Shown: positions 53,123 through 60,880 of the stretch, piece by piece
Numbering within the stretch: position 1 is the first letter of the stretch
Layout of the letters: the number at the start of each line of letters is the position of its first letter
Source: Rhodobacteraceae bacterium LMO-JJ12
GTDB lineage: Bacteria > Pseudomonadota > Alphaproteobacteria > Rhodobacterales > Rhodobacteraceae
Reading direction: 5' to 3'
Assembly (NCBI GenBank): GCA_021555075.1
Contig: JAKGBX010000001.1
Span: forward strand, 1,612,001-1,676,000
Length of the DNA: 64,000 nucleotides
Position numbers and translations under genes: made by a program
The notes under the pieces: model-generated
Seen by the model: only the letters and a program-made list of their open reading frames with translations
Databases searched by the model: none
Told to the model about the DNA's origin: nothing

Positions 53123-55183
53123 ATGACCTATAAACACACGCTGCGCCTTTGCGTCAGCAGCTTTGCTATTGCAGCATTCTCAACTTTCGCAACGGCGCAA
53201 ACGGCCGATACTGACGAAGCAATCGAACTCCTGCCGATAGAGGTGACGGATCTACCGCTGCTTCATCCTATGGCCTTGCCGAATCAGAGCGTGGTTGATC
53301 CGGCGGCCGTAAACGGTGCGCCTGCTGCTGATCTGGGTGATCTGTTGCGCAGGACACCCGGCATCACCGCCGGGCGTATGGGCGGGCACGCGCTTGAGGT
53401 GTCGATCCGTGGTCAGTCACAAAACCAGATTGCGGTGATCGATGCCGGTTCAGTAACCTATGGCGGTTGCCCCAGCCGAATGGACCCGCCGTCGAGCATG
53501 GCCGCTGATTACCGGGCTGACCGGATCGTGGTGCAGCGTGGCTATGCCTCGGTTGCCAATGGGCCGGGGGCAACGGGTGGTGCCGTGATCCTCGAACGCG
53601 ACGCGCCCGAGCTTGACGATGCCAAGCGCTGGAGCGGGCAGGTTTCGCTTGGTGGCACCAGCAATTCAAGAACGATCGAGGCCACGGGGCGCTTAACCTA
53701 CAACCTCGGCAACGGCTTTTATGTTCAGGGAGGTGTCTCTGCCGGGAAGGCCGATGACTATGAGAACGGGAATGGCGTCTCGGTGCGCAGTGGATACGAG
53801 CAGAAGGGCGGCGGCCTGACTTTTGGCTATGCTGGCAACGGCGTAGAGCTGGCCTTTGATTACGAGCGCGAGAAGATTGAGGATGCGAAATTTGCGGGCG
53901 CAGGTATGGACGGTATCCTCGTCGACAATACCATCTATCGGCTGCGCGGTGGCGTCGATCTTGATGCTGGTGCGTTGACGCGGATCGAGGGCAATCTCTT
54001 CCTCAGTGAAGTTGACCATATCATGGACAATTACTCCCTGCGCGGCGGTGGCCCGATGGGGATGCTTGCTCCAACAACCTCTGACACTTACGGCGGCAAG
54101 ATCGAGGCACGGTTCGAGTTTGCCAACACACGCGCCAAGGTGGGGATTGATCACCAATCCAACAACCGCATGGCCGAGGGATATATGGGGCCGATCGCCT
54201 TGATCGAAGCCCGTAACCCTGCGCGACAAACCGCCATTAGCTGGCCTGATGTGACCATTGCGCAAACCGGTCTCTATGTCGAAACCGAAACCGATCTGAG
54301 CGAAAAGACCATGCTTAAGTTTGGCCTGCGCTATGACCACGTACGCGCCAAGGCCGGTTTGGTCGGGGTTGCGCCCGGAGCGGGCGGCATGTCAGCCAAC
54401 GGGCATTACACGGCGCAATACGCCACCACGTTCAATAGCCCGCGGACCGAGGATAACTTCAGCGGTCTTGTGCGTCTCGAGCATGAGATCAATCCCGGTA
54501 GTACCGTTTTTGTGGGGCTCTCACGTGCCGTGCGTACAGCCGATGCAAATGAACGGGCGATGGCGCGGATGAACTGGGTCGGTAACCCTGATATCAGCCC
54601 GGAAAAGCACCATCAGCTTGATATTGGTTACACAGTGGAGCGCAGCAACTGGAACTTTGCCGGGTCGGCCTATATCGACCGTGTGGATGACTACATCCTG
54701 CGTGATGCCTTCAGCGTGCCGGGCGTGACCACCTATCGCAATGTGAGTGCGCAACTGGCTGGCTTGGAACTTGCGGGCGCGTGGGAACAGGACGGCCTGC
54801 TGTTAGAAGGTGACATGGCCTATACCCGTGGCAAGAACCTGACTGATGGGCGTAATCTGGCGCAGATTTCGCCGCTTAATGGGTCAATTTCACTCAGCTA
54901 TGGTCGCGATGAATGGCGTGCTGGCGGTCGGTTGAACTGGGCTGCGACCCAAAATAACATCGACCCCGCGCGCGATCCGGGAAAAACCAAGGGTTGGGCG
55001 ACGCTTGATGTTTTCGGCAGCTATGCATTGAACGACAGCGCCGTTTTGCGTGTTGGCGTCGATAACGTCACAAACAAAACCTATGCCAACCACCTGAGCC
55101 GTTCGGATGTGTTCAATCCGGCGCTGTTTCAGGTCGATGAACCCGGTCGGACTTTCTATGTGAAACTGGAAGCCCGGTTCTGA
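53123..55183 (+). CDS. TonB-dependent copper receptor (OprC-like)
   Basis: A 686-residue outer-membrane receptor: signal peptide (cleaved after FATAQ), plug domain (about residues 50-160) and 22-strand barrel ending in KLEARF with C-terminal Phe. The plug carries GGCPSRMDPPSS, giving C116-x3-M120, and the barrel has HIM at 299-301. These match the CxxxM...HxM copper-binding residues described for Pseudomonas OprC, with nearly the same spacing (183 against 180 residues). GAGGG is 5-6 bases before the ATG at 53123. Dedicated ExbB, ExbD and TonB genes follow. Confidence 0.93.
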   Translation: MTYKHTLRLCVSSFAIAAFSTFATAQTADTDEAIELLPIEVTDLPLLHPMALPNQSVVDPAAVNGAPAADLGDLLRRTPGITAGRMGGHALEVSIRGQSQNQIAVIDAGSVTYGGCPSRMDPPSSMAADYRADRIVVQRGYASVANGPGATGGAVILERDAPELDDAKRWSGQVSLGGTSNSRTIEATGRLTYNLGNGFYVQGGVSAGKADDYENGNGVSVRSGYEQKGGGLTFGYAGNGVELAFDYEREKIEDAKFAGAGMDGILVDNTIYRLRGGVDLDAGALTRIEGNLFLSEVDHIMDNYSLRGGGPMGMLAPTTSDTYGGKIEARFEFANTRAKVGIDHQSNNRMAEGYMGPIALIEARNPARQTAISWPDVTIAQTGLYVETETDLSEKTMLKFGLRYDHVRAKAGLVGVAPGAGGMSANGHYTAQYATTFNSPRTEDNFSGLVRLEHEINPGSTVFVGLSRAVRTADANERAMARMNWVGNPDISPEKHHQLDIGYTVERSNWNFAGSAYIDRVDDYILRDAFSVPGVTTYRNVSAQLAGLELAGAWEQDGLLLEGDMAYTRGKNLTDGRNLAQISPLNGSISLSYGRDEWRAGGRLNWAATQNNIDPARDPGKTKGWATLDVFGSYALNDSAVLRVGVDNVTNKTYANHLSRSDVFNPALFQVDEPGRTFYVKLEARF

Positions 55184-55246
55184 GTTCATATGCGCGGCCC
55201 GCGCGGGCCGCGCGTTTATCCTTTGCGATTTAGAGGCTCCCGCCCC

Positions 55247-56257
55247 ATGCCCGACAAACTTAATTTCAGCCTGCGCTGCATAATTGTGGCCAGTGCGTTG
55301 CTATTGGTCCTCGCGCTTCCGCTTGGCGCACAGCAAGAAAACGAACACCACATGCACGATGGTGTGACGCCAATGACCACGGCGCCCGAGGCCATGGCAG
55401 TGCCGTCCACCAGCGAGAGCGCATCGCCGGTGATGGATCATTCCCATATGGGCCATGACCCACAACCTCGTGCGCAAAGCGTGCTGCAAACTCCGCCTCT
55501 CTCTTCGGTGTCAGTGACCCGGTTGCCCAGCAGCACCGGCGTGGTTGCCGTGTCCGAGACCGGGCCAGAAAATGGAACCGAGATCGAGACCGTGAGTGAG
55601 ACGGCCACACAAAATCCGGCACGAAAGGTTTTGCTCTATCTTGAACAGGGTGGTCCGGCAATTTGGGCCATTACGACGCTTTCAGTATTGGCGTTGGCTG
55701 TCATTCTTTGGAAAATTTGGCGTTTTCTGCTGATCGGGGCGTGGGCGCGCGGGCGTGCGCGCGGTGCCGTCGAACAGTGGGTACGGGGCGAGCATGACAG
55801 CGCCCGCGCGCGCGTGGCGCGTTCGCGCACTCTTCGCTCGCGCGTTTTGCGCGCCGCCTTTGCTGCCCGCACCGACCTTACCGAAGAGCGGGCCCGCGAA
55901 GAGACTGCCCGCGTGGCGCGCAATGCCTTGGGCGATGCAACAGGCGGACTGCGTGCGCTTGAACTGATTGCGACCATTGCGCCGCTTCTGGGTCTTCTCG
56001 GCACGGTGTTGGGCATGATCGCTGCTTTCCAGACATTGCAGCAAAGTGGCAACCGCGCCGATCCCGCGATGCTTGCCGGGGGCATCTGGGAGGCACTTCT
56101 GACCACTGCCGCCGGGATGGCCGTGGCCATTCCTGCGTCCGCGGCGCTGACGTGGTTTGAGGCCGTGATCGAGCGTATGCGCCGCGATGTCGAGGATGCG
56201 GCCACGCGTATCTTCATTGCGCCCGCACCAATACAGATCCAAGCGAGGCCCCGTTGA
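55247..56257 (+). CDS. exbB: ExbB-type proton channel with His/Met-rich periplasmic extension
   Basis: A 336-residue MotA/TolQ/ExbB-family protein. After a signal or anchor helix (residues 10-28) comes a roughly 100-residue periplasmic extension starting ENEHHMHDG and containing MDHSHMGHD, a potential copper-binding segment. The proton-channel domain follows, with helices near residues 135-160, 245-265 (IATIAPLLGLLGTVLGMIAA) and 280-305 (LLTTAAGMAVAIPASAAL). It energises TonB with ExbD. GAGG lies 9 bases before the ATG at 55247. The His/Met extension is not part of ordinary ExbB. Confidence 0.92.
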   Translation: MPDKLNFSLRCIIVASALLLVLALPLGAQQENEHHMHDGVTPMTTAPEAMAVPSTSESASPVMDHSHMGHDPQPRAQSVLQTPPLSSVSVTRLPSSTGVVAVSETGPENGTEIETVSETATQNPARKVLLYLEQGGPAIWAITTLSVLALAVILWKIWRFLLIGAWARGRARGAVEQWVRGEHDSARARVARSRTLRSRVLRAAFAARTDLTEERAREETARVARNALGDATGGLRALELIATIAPLLGLLGTVLGMIAAFQTLQQSGNRADPAMLAGGIWEALLTTAAGMAVAIPASAALTWFEAVIERMRRDVEDAATRIFIAPAPIQIQARPR

Positions 56258-56640
56258 AGAGCGATTTCACCCTGCCGCAACGCCGCCGACGACGGCCCAG
56301 CTTGACCCCGATGATTGATGTGGTTTTTCTACTGCTGGTTTTCTTCATGCTGGCCTCGCGATTTGGAATGGGGGACGTGATGCCGCTGCCGCTGGCCAGC
56401 GGTGGGCCGAACCTTTCGCGCGATCTTCCGCGTCTGGTTGATGTCTTGCCGGTGGGTTATCGGCTTAACGGCATTCCTTGCGAGGGCGAAACCCTTGTTG
56501 AATGGCTGTCTGAGCAAGGCGCACAGGCGTCTCTAACCGTGGTCCTGCGCGCTGATCCGCAATCGGATGTGCAGCGGTTGGTCGATGCGGCAACGCTTTT
56601 GCGTGGTGCTGGTTTTGCCTCGCTTGCGGTCACGGAATAG
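56254..56640 (+). CDS. exbD: ExbD-type biopolymer transport protein
   Basis: A 128-residue single-span protein. The helix begins LTPMIDVVFLLLVFFMLASR with the proton-relay Asp in MIDVVF. The periplasmic domain follows. It starts with TTG at 56254, overlapping the exbB stop by 4 bases, with GAGG 6 bases upstream. A second ExbD-like gene lies next to it, as in systems that use paired ExbD subunits. Confidence 0.92.
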   Translation: MKSDFTLPQRRRRRPSLTPMIDVVFLLLVFFMLASRFGMGDVMPLPLASGGPNLSRDLPRLVDVLPVGYRLNGIPCEGETLVEWLSEQGAQASLTVVLRADPQSDVQRLVDAATLLRGAGFASLAVTE

Positions 56641-56644
56641 CGCG

Positions 56645-57034
56645 ATGGACATCACCCTCCCCAAGACGAAACCCCGCGCAGAGGCAATCTTGCCAATGAT
56701 CAACGTCGTCTTCTTGCTGTTGATCTTCTTCCTGATGAGCGCCCAGTTGAGCGCGCCAGAACCGGTTGAAATCGCTCCACCTCACTCTGAGGCGGGTGAT
56801 CCATCAGAAGCGGCAATCAAAGCGTTTCTGGATCGTGAGGGGGTACTCTATTTCAACGCACTCAAGGGCGAGGCGGCGCATCAGGCGCTTGCCGACGCAC
56901 TGGCCAGCGCCAAAGAGAAACGGGTTGAACTCAGGGCCGATGCCCTTGCCCCGGCCATCATGCTGACCCGCACGGTGGCGCGTGCAACGGCGGCGGGTGC
57001 GGCGCAGGTCGATATTGCTGTGGAGATGCCATGA
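56645..57034 (+). CDS. Second ExbD-type protein with Asp-to-Asn change
   Basis: A 129-residue ExbD/TolR-like protein. The transmembrane helix reads ILPMINVVFLLLIFFLMSAQ: the position of the essential proton-relay Asp (MIDVVF in the neighbouring ExbD) is Asn here. It therefore probably cannot carry protons by itself and would pair with the first ExbD as a structural subunit. It begins 4 bases after exbD and overlaps the TonB gene by 4 bases. Confidence 0.9.
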   Translation: MDITLPKTKPRAEAILPMINVVFLLLIFFLMSAQLSAPEPVEIAPPHSEAGDPSEAAIKAFLDREGVLYFNALKGEAAHQALADALASAKEKRVELRADALAPAIMLTRTVARATAAGAAQVDIAVEMP

Positions 57035-57864
57035 AGCGCGCGCTGGAATTTGCAGGCTTTACCGCGTTGGCAATCGGGGCGCATTTGGCGGTTTTCCTCT
57101 ATAGCCCGCTGACAGAAGGCGAGGCCATGGCCAGCGGCGCGGGTGGCCAGGAGGAAGTGACCCTTTATGCGGTTGCCGGGGATCTGAACGCTATTGTCGA
57201 AGACTGGATGGCGCCACCCGAGGTCGAAACCGCGCTCGACGAGATAGTAGCACCGCCAGAACAGGAACCAACACTTCGAGATCGCCTGCGTGAGGTGCAA
57301 GCCGAGTTCTCTCGCCCCATTCAACCGCCAATTCCTACTCTTGCTGTGCCTAGTAAACCTGCCCTGCCGAGCATCGACAATCAGAGTTTTGAACGCCCCA
57401 AGCCCGCGCCGAAACCAAAAGCCGCACCAAAGCCCAAACCCACGACCCCTGTAAAACCGCAGGTAAGGAAGAAACCGGCAAGCCCCGCATCACGTCAGGG
57501 GCAACGCGCTGCTGGATCGGGGGGAGGGCAGAAGGCCGGGCAAAGTGGCAATTCGCGCGCGCCATCTCTGAGCAAGGGCGCAGAGAAGCGTCTTGTTGCG
57601 AAATGGGGCAGCAAGGTGCGCGCCCGTATCCTGCGCAAGAAAAGCTTCCCGCGTGGTGCAAGCGGAAGTGGTACGGTACGTTTGCGGATCATTGTTGCAC
57701 AATCCGGGCAGCTTGTTGGTGTATCGGTGGTGCGCTCGTCAGGATCGGCGGCTTTTGACAAAGCCGCATTACGGGCCGTGCGCGCTGCTGGTCGTTTCCC
57801 TGGCGCTCCGAAAGGTCTGAGCAAGGCGCGCTATACCTTTACCCTGAACATGCAGTTTGGTTGA
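57031..57864 (+). CDS. tonB: TonB family energy transducer
   Basis: A 277-residue protein: N-terminal membrane anchor (FAGFTALAIGAHLAVFLY), a long periplasmic linker with Pro/Lys repeats (KPAPKPKAAPKPKPTTPVKP) and a C-terminal TonB domain (about 195-277, starting KVRARILRKKSFPRG and ending ARYTFTLNMQFG). The anchor has a His (GAHLAV) where TonB carries its functional SHLS His. It is the last gene of the copper operon. A weak GGGTA/TACCC hairpin occurs about 30 bases after the stop. Confidence 0.93.
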   Translation: MKRALEFAGFTALAIGAHLAVFLYSPLTEGEAMASGAGGQEEVTLYAVAGDLNAIVEDWMAPPEVETALDEIVAPPEQEPTLRDRLREVQAEFSRPIQPPIPTLAVPSKPALPSIDNQSFERPKPAPKPKAAPKPKPTTPVKPQVRKKPASPASRQGQRAAGSGGGQKAGQSGNSRAPSLSKGAEKRLVAKWGSKVRARILRKKSFPRGASGSGTVRLRIIVAQSGQLVGVSVVRSSGSAAFDKAALRAVRAAGRFPGAPKGLSKARYTFTLNMQFG

Positions 57865-58197
57865 TGAAGTCGGCCATTTTGTAGGTTTTGAACAGGGTAT
57901 CCGCTTACCCAAATCCGAGTTGGTTGGATTTATCAGGTTGTCTCAGACTCCGATTCAAAATGATCTGAGGTTCTTTCATTCTCGTGCGATGCGTCATGCG
58001 CAGGAGATGTGCGATGAGAAGTTATGCTTGCGCTGTCACGCCGCAGTGTCGAGGGTCTGCTGCGTGAACAAAGAATGCTTCGTGAAATGTCGCGCTCAGG
58101 TCTTTGCACCCCCGTGTCAATCTGCAGCGATTGTGGGCGTTCACATCCCGCTGCATTTGCCCTAAACACCTCTCTTGTTCCAACATTCCGGCCTCTC
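57865..58197. other. 333 bases without a convincing gene
   Basis: Intergenic DNA between the TonB and U32 genes. A frame open upstream of the U32 start includes Cys-rich codons (SICSDCGRSHP) but no start with a ribosome site. A weak hairpin (57895-57910) could end the copper operon. No FNR or CtrA consensus, tRNA or riboswitch is recognised. Confidence 0.45.
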
Positions 58198-59850
58198 ATG
58201 ACACAACACCGATCCGAACTGCTGATGCCTGCGGGAAATCTGCGCAAGCTGAAAATGGCGATCCTTTATGGCGCTGATGCTGTCTATCTCGGTACTCCCG
58301 ACATGTCGCTGCGCACCAAGTCCGAGTTCTCGCTGGAGGAGATAATCGAAGGGGTCGCGTTCTGTCATGCGCATGGACGGCGCGCCTATCTGACGCTGAA
58401 CCTGTTCTCGCACAACAAGGACATCCCCAAGCTGGATGAATACATCGAGACCGTGCGCCGGGTGAAACCGGACGGGCTGATCATCGCCGATCCCGGCGTC
58501 TTTCAATACGTGCGGGAACGCGCACCGGAAATCCCGCTGCATATCTCGACACAGTCCAACATCTGCTCCTGGCTGTCGGTCAAGTTCTGGCAGGAACAGG
58601 GGGCTGATCTGTGTGTGTTGGCGCGCGAAGTCTCCTTCGCAGAACTGACTGAGATTCGTGAGAAATGCCCGGATATCAAGCTTGAGGCCTTTGTGCACGG
58701 TGCCATGTGCATGACCTATTCGGGCCGCTGCCTGCTCTCTAATTTCATGGCCGAACGGGGGGCCAACCAAGGCAACTGCGCCAATTCCTGTCGCTGGAAT
58801 TACAAGATGAAGATGCGCCTGAAAGATGGCTCAGTCGCAGAGTTGGATATTAATGACGCCAATAAGGACATGTTCGAGTTTCTGCTGGAAGAAGGCTGCC
58901 GCCCCGGCGAGCTGATGCCGATCGAGGAAGACGCCCGCGGCTCCTATATCCTCAATTCACGCGACTTAAGCATTATGCCCAAGCTGAACGACTACTTGTC
59001 GATCGGCGTCGACAGTCTGAAGGTCGAAGGGCGCGGCAAGTCGGAATACTATTGCGCCATCGTGGCGCGCGCCTATCGCATGGCAATCGACGACTATTAC
59101 GCCGATCCCGAAGGCTGGAACCCGAAACCCTACATGCGCGAGCTGGAAGCGGTGGGCAATCGCGGCTACACGCTGGCCTTCCACGAGGGTCGGCTGACCA
59201 ATTACGCGCATGATTACGAACATACCGCTTCGTTGGCGCAATGGGAATATGCCGGAGTGGTGACCGAAGTGACAGACGATGCCTTTCTGGTGCAGGTGAA
59301 GAACAAACTGGAGGCCGGCGAGGTGCTGGAATTTGTCTCTCCCATCGCGCGCGAGACCGTATTGCTGCGGATGTATGACTTTGAGAATGCCAAGGACGGG
59401 AAGCGGCTGAAAGTGGTCCAGGGCAGCACCCAGACCGTGATCCGCATTCCGTTCTTGCTGTTTGACCATGAAAACCTGAACGACCTGCGCGCCCGCTTTC
59501 CCGCCTATAGCGTGCTGCGCAAGGAGCGCGCCCTTAGTGAAGAGCAATGGAACCGCATCCGTTTTGACAAGCTGACGCAAGTTTTGGAAGTCTCGGGCCG
59601 TTCCGAGCCCGCGGCCTATGCCCGCCGCCGTGATGCGCTGGCGGAAAGCATCGCGCAGGACAGCAATGAAAAGCGTTTCAAGACCAACCGTGTCGGCACC
59701 GAGGGGTGTTGCGGCAAAGGCTGCAACGGCTGCATGATCTTCTGGCATGATGATCAATACGCCCACGGCCGCGAAGTACTCTTGCGGCGAAAACAGGGCG
59801 AACAGCTGAGCCGCGCCGAAGCCAGGACTCTTAAGATCCCCAGCGCCTGA
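58198..59850 (+). CDS. Peptidase U32 family protein (TrhP/YegQ-like) with Cys-rich tail
   Basis: A 550-residue member of the U32 family, now linked to tRNA, rRNA and ubiquinone hydroxylation rather than proteolysis. It opens SELLMPAGNLRKLKMAILYGADAVYLG and has the U32 signature EAFVHGAMCMTYSGRCLLSN followed by NQGNCANSCRW, whose Cys residues bind an Fe-S cluster in characterised members. A C-terminal extension ends with GCCGKGCNGCM, a second Cys cluster not found in standard YegQ. The ATG at 58198 starts at the conserved N-terminus but has no clear ribosome site. The 226 bases downstream contain no gene. Confidence 0.9.
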   Translation: MTQHRSELLMPAGNLRKLKMAILYGADAVYLGTPDMSLRTKSEFSLEEIIEGVAFCHAHGRRAYLTLNLFSHNKDIPKLDEYIETVRRVKPDGLIIADPGVFQYVRERAPEIPLHISTQSNICSWLSVKFWQEQGADLCVLAREVSFAELTEIREKCPDIKLEAFVHGAMCMTYSGRCLLSNFMAERGANQGNCANSCRWNYKMKMRLKDGSVAELDINDANKDMFEFLLEEGCRPGELMPIEEDARGSYILNSRDLSIMPKLNDYLSIGVDSLKVEGRGKSEYYCAIVARAYRMAIDDYYADPEGWNPKPYMRELEAVGNRGYTLAFHEGRLTNYAHDYEHTASLAQWEYAGVVTEVTDDAFLVQVKNKLEAGEVLEFVSPIARETVLLRMYDFENAKDGKRLKVVQGSTQTVIRIPFLLFDHENLNDLRARFPAYSVLRKERALSEEQWNRIRFDKLTQVLEVSGRSEPAAYARRRDALAESIAQDSNEKRFKTNRVGTEGCCGKGCNGCMIFWHDDQYAHGREVLLRRKQGEQLSRAEARTLKIPSA

Positions 59851-60076
59851 AACTGCGCCTTGAGCAGGAAGGTCTACCCGATACGACTTGGGGTCTCGGC
59901 AAGCTGCCTTTCAAAGTCGCGCGCCAAAACGACTGGCAAAATACTGGCATACAATACCCCTTTGCTTTATTGCGGCTTTGGCGGTTTTTAATCTGCAAAA
60001 AGGACGGTGTCCGTATCCATGCAGAGACTGGTTCGAAATTGCCTGACAGTATCTGGATTGGGGCCGAGCGTGGCTA

Positions 60077-60880
60077 TCAGGCTGGTGTTGTCAGGATATC
60101 CCGGACCAGGTCATGCGTTGGTATGCCGATTTGAGCGCCGAGGCGTTCGGCGGTGGGGTTGACTGCGGAAACAATACCGTCCTGCCACGTCGAACGTGCA
60201 TCCCCGATACGCGCCGAGTTTGCGGCGACCGTCGCGGCGGCTATTCCCCTTGCTTCGAGTGCAGGCAGCCGCGTGGTGCCGATGCCGCCGCCGGCGTCAT
60301 TGAAGATGGCAAGCAAGGCGTCTGCTTTTAGCGCATTCGCCGGATCTTCGCCAAAGAGCGCCCCGTGAGAGCCGGTAATGATCACCAGACCTTTATCGTT
60401 TGGCTGCACAAGACTTGCGGAATCGACCAGTATCAGCTGACGCGTCGCATCCGGCAGCGTCAGAACCTCACGCCCTTCCTTGATCACAGGGCAGGGGCCG
60501 TGTGGCATATCAGCGGTGAGGAGCAGATTGGCGGCTTGCGCGCAGGACATTCCGGGCGAGAGGCCCAGCAGTTGCGCGGCTGCGTTGGCGTGAGATATCT
60601 GTCCCTTCGCGAGCATCTGTGTGGCGTTGCCGATCTCAGCGCTGGCATGATCGACTGTTGCCGCCGCCATGCCTTGCGGGTCAAGCCACGCTAACCCACC
60701 AATACCTGCGTCATCCAGCCCAACGCCCGCATCGTTGAAGATGGCGGCGCGACATCCGGCGCGACGTGCGAGAAATGCAGCGTAAACGCCCCCATGCGAG
60801 CCTGTAACAACGACGCGCCCAGCGGAGGTCTCGTCAAGTTTCGTGACGCTGTCGGCCAGTATCGGTGGCAGGTCAGGCAA
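60077..60880 (-). CDS. Uncharacterised protein with two homologous repeats
   Basis: A 267-residue soluble protein made of two similar halves. Each has a VTGSHGG or ITGSHGA strand-loop, an AIFNDAG segment about 25-30 residues later, a GxAAATV strand, an SAxIG motif and a final helix. The halves span about residues 20-112 and 165-258 and are joined by a linker with CPVIKEGREVLTLPD. The conserved TGSHG and FNDAG suggest a ligand or nucleotide-binding fold. It overlaps the ThDP-enzyme gene by 8 bases, so it is probably a partner of that enzyme. I do not recognise a named function. Confidence 0.8.
   Translation of the reverse strand: MPDLPPILADSVTKLDETSAGRVVVTGSHGGVYAAFLARRAGCRAAIFNDAGVGLDDAGIGGLAWLDPQGMAAATVDHASAEIGNATQMLAKGQISHANAAAQLLGLSPGMSCAQAANLLLTADMPHGPCPVIKEGREVLTLPDATRQLILVDSASLVQPNDKGLVIITGSHGALFGEDPANALKADALLAIFNDAGGGIGTTRLPALEARGIAAATVAANSARIGDARSTWQDGIVSAVNPTAERLGAQIGIPTHDLVRDILTTPA

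Noticed and set aside
57857-58165. 102-codon frame after the TonB gene
   Set aside because: Starts inside the TonB end, has no ribosome site and no recognisable features.
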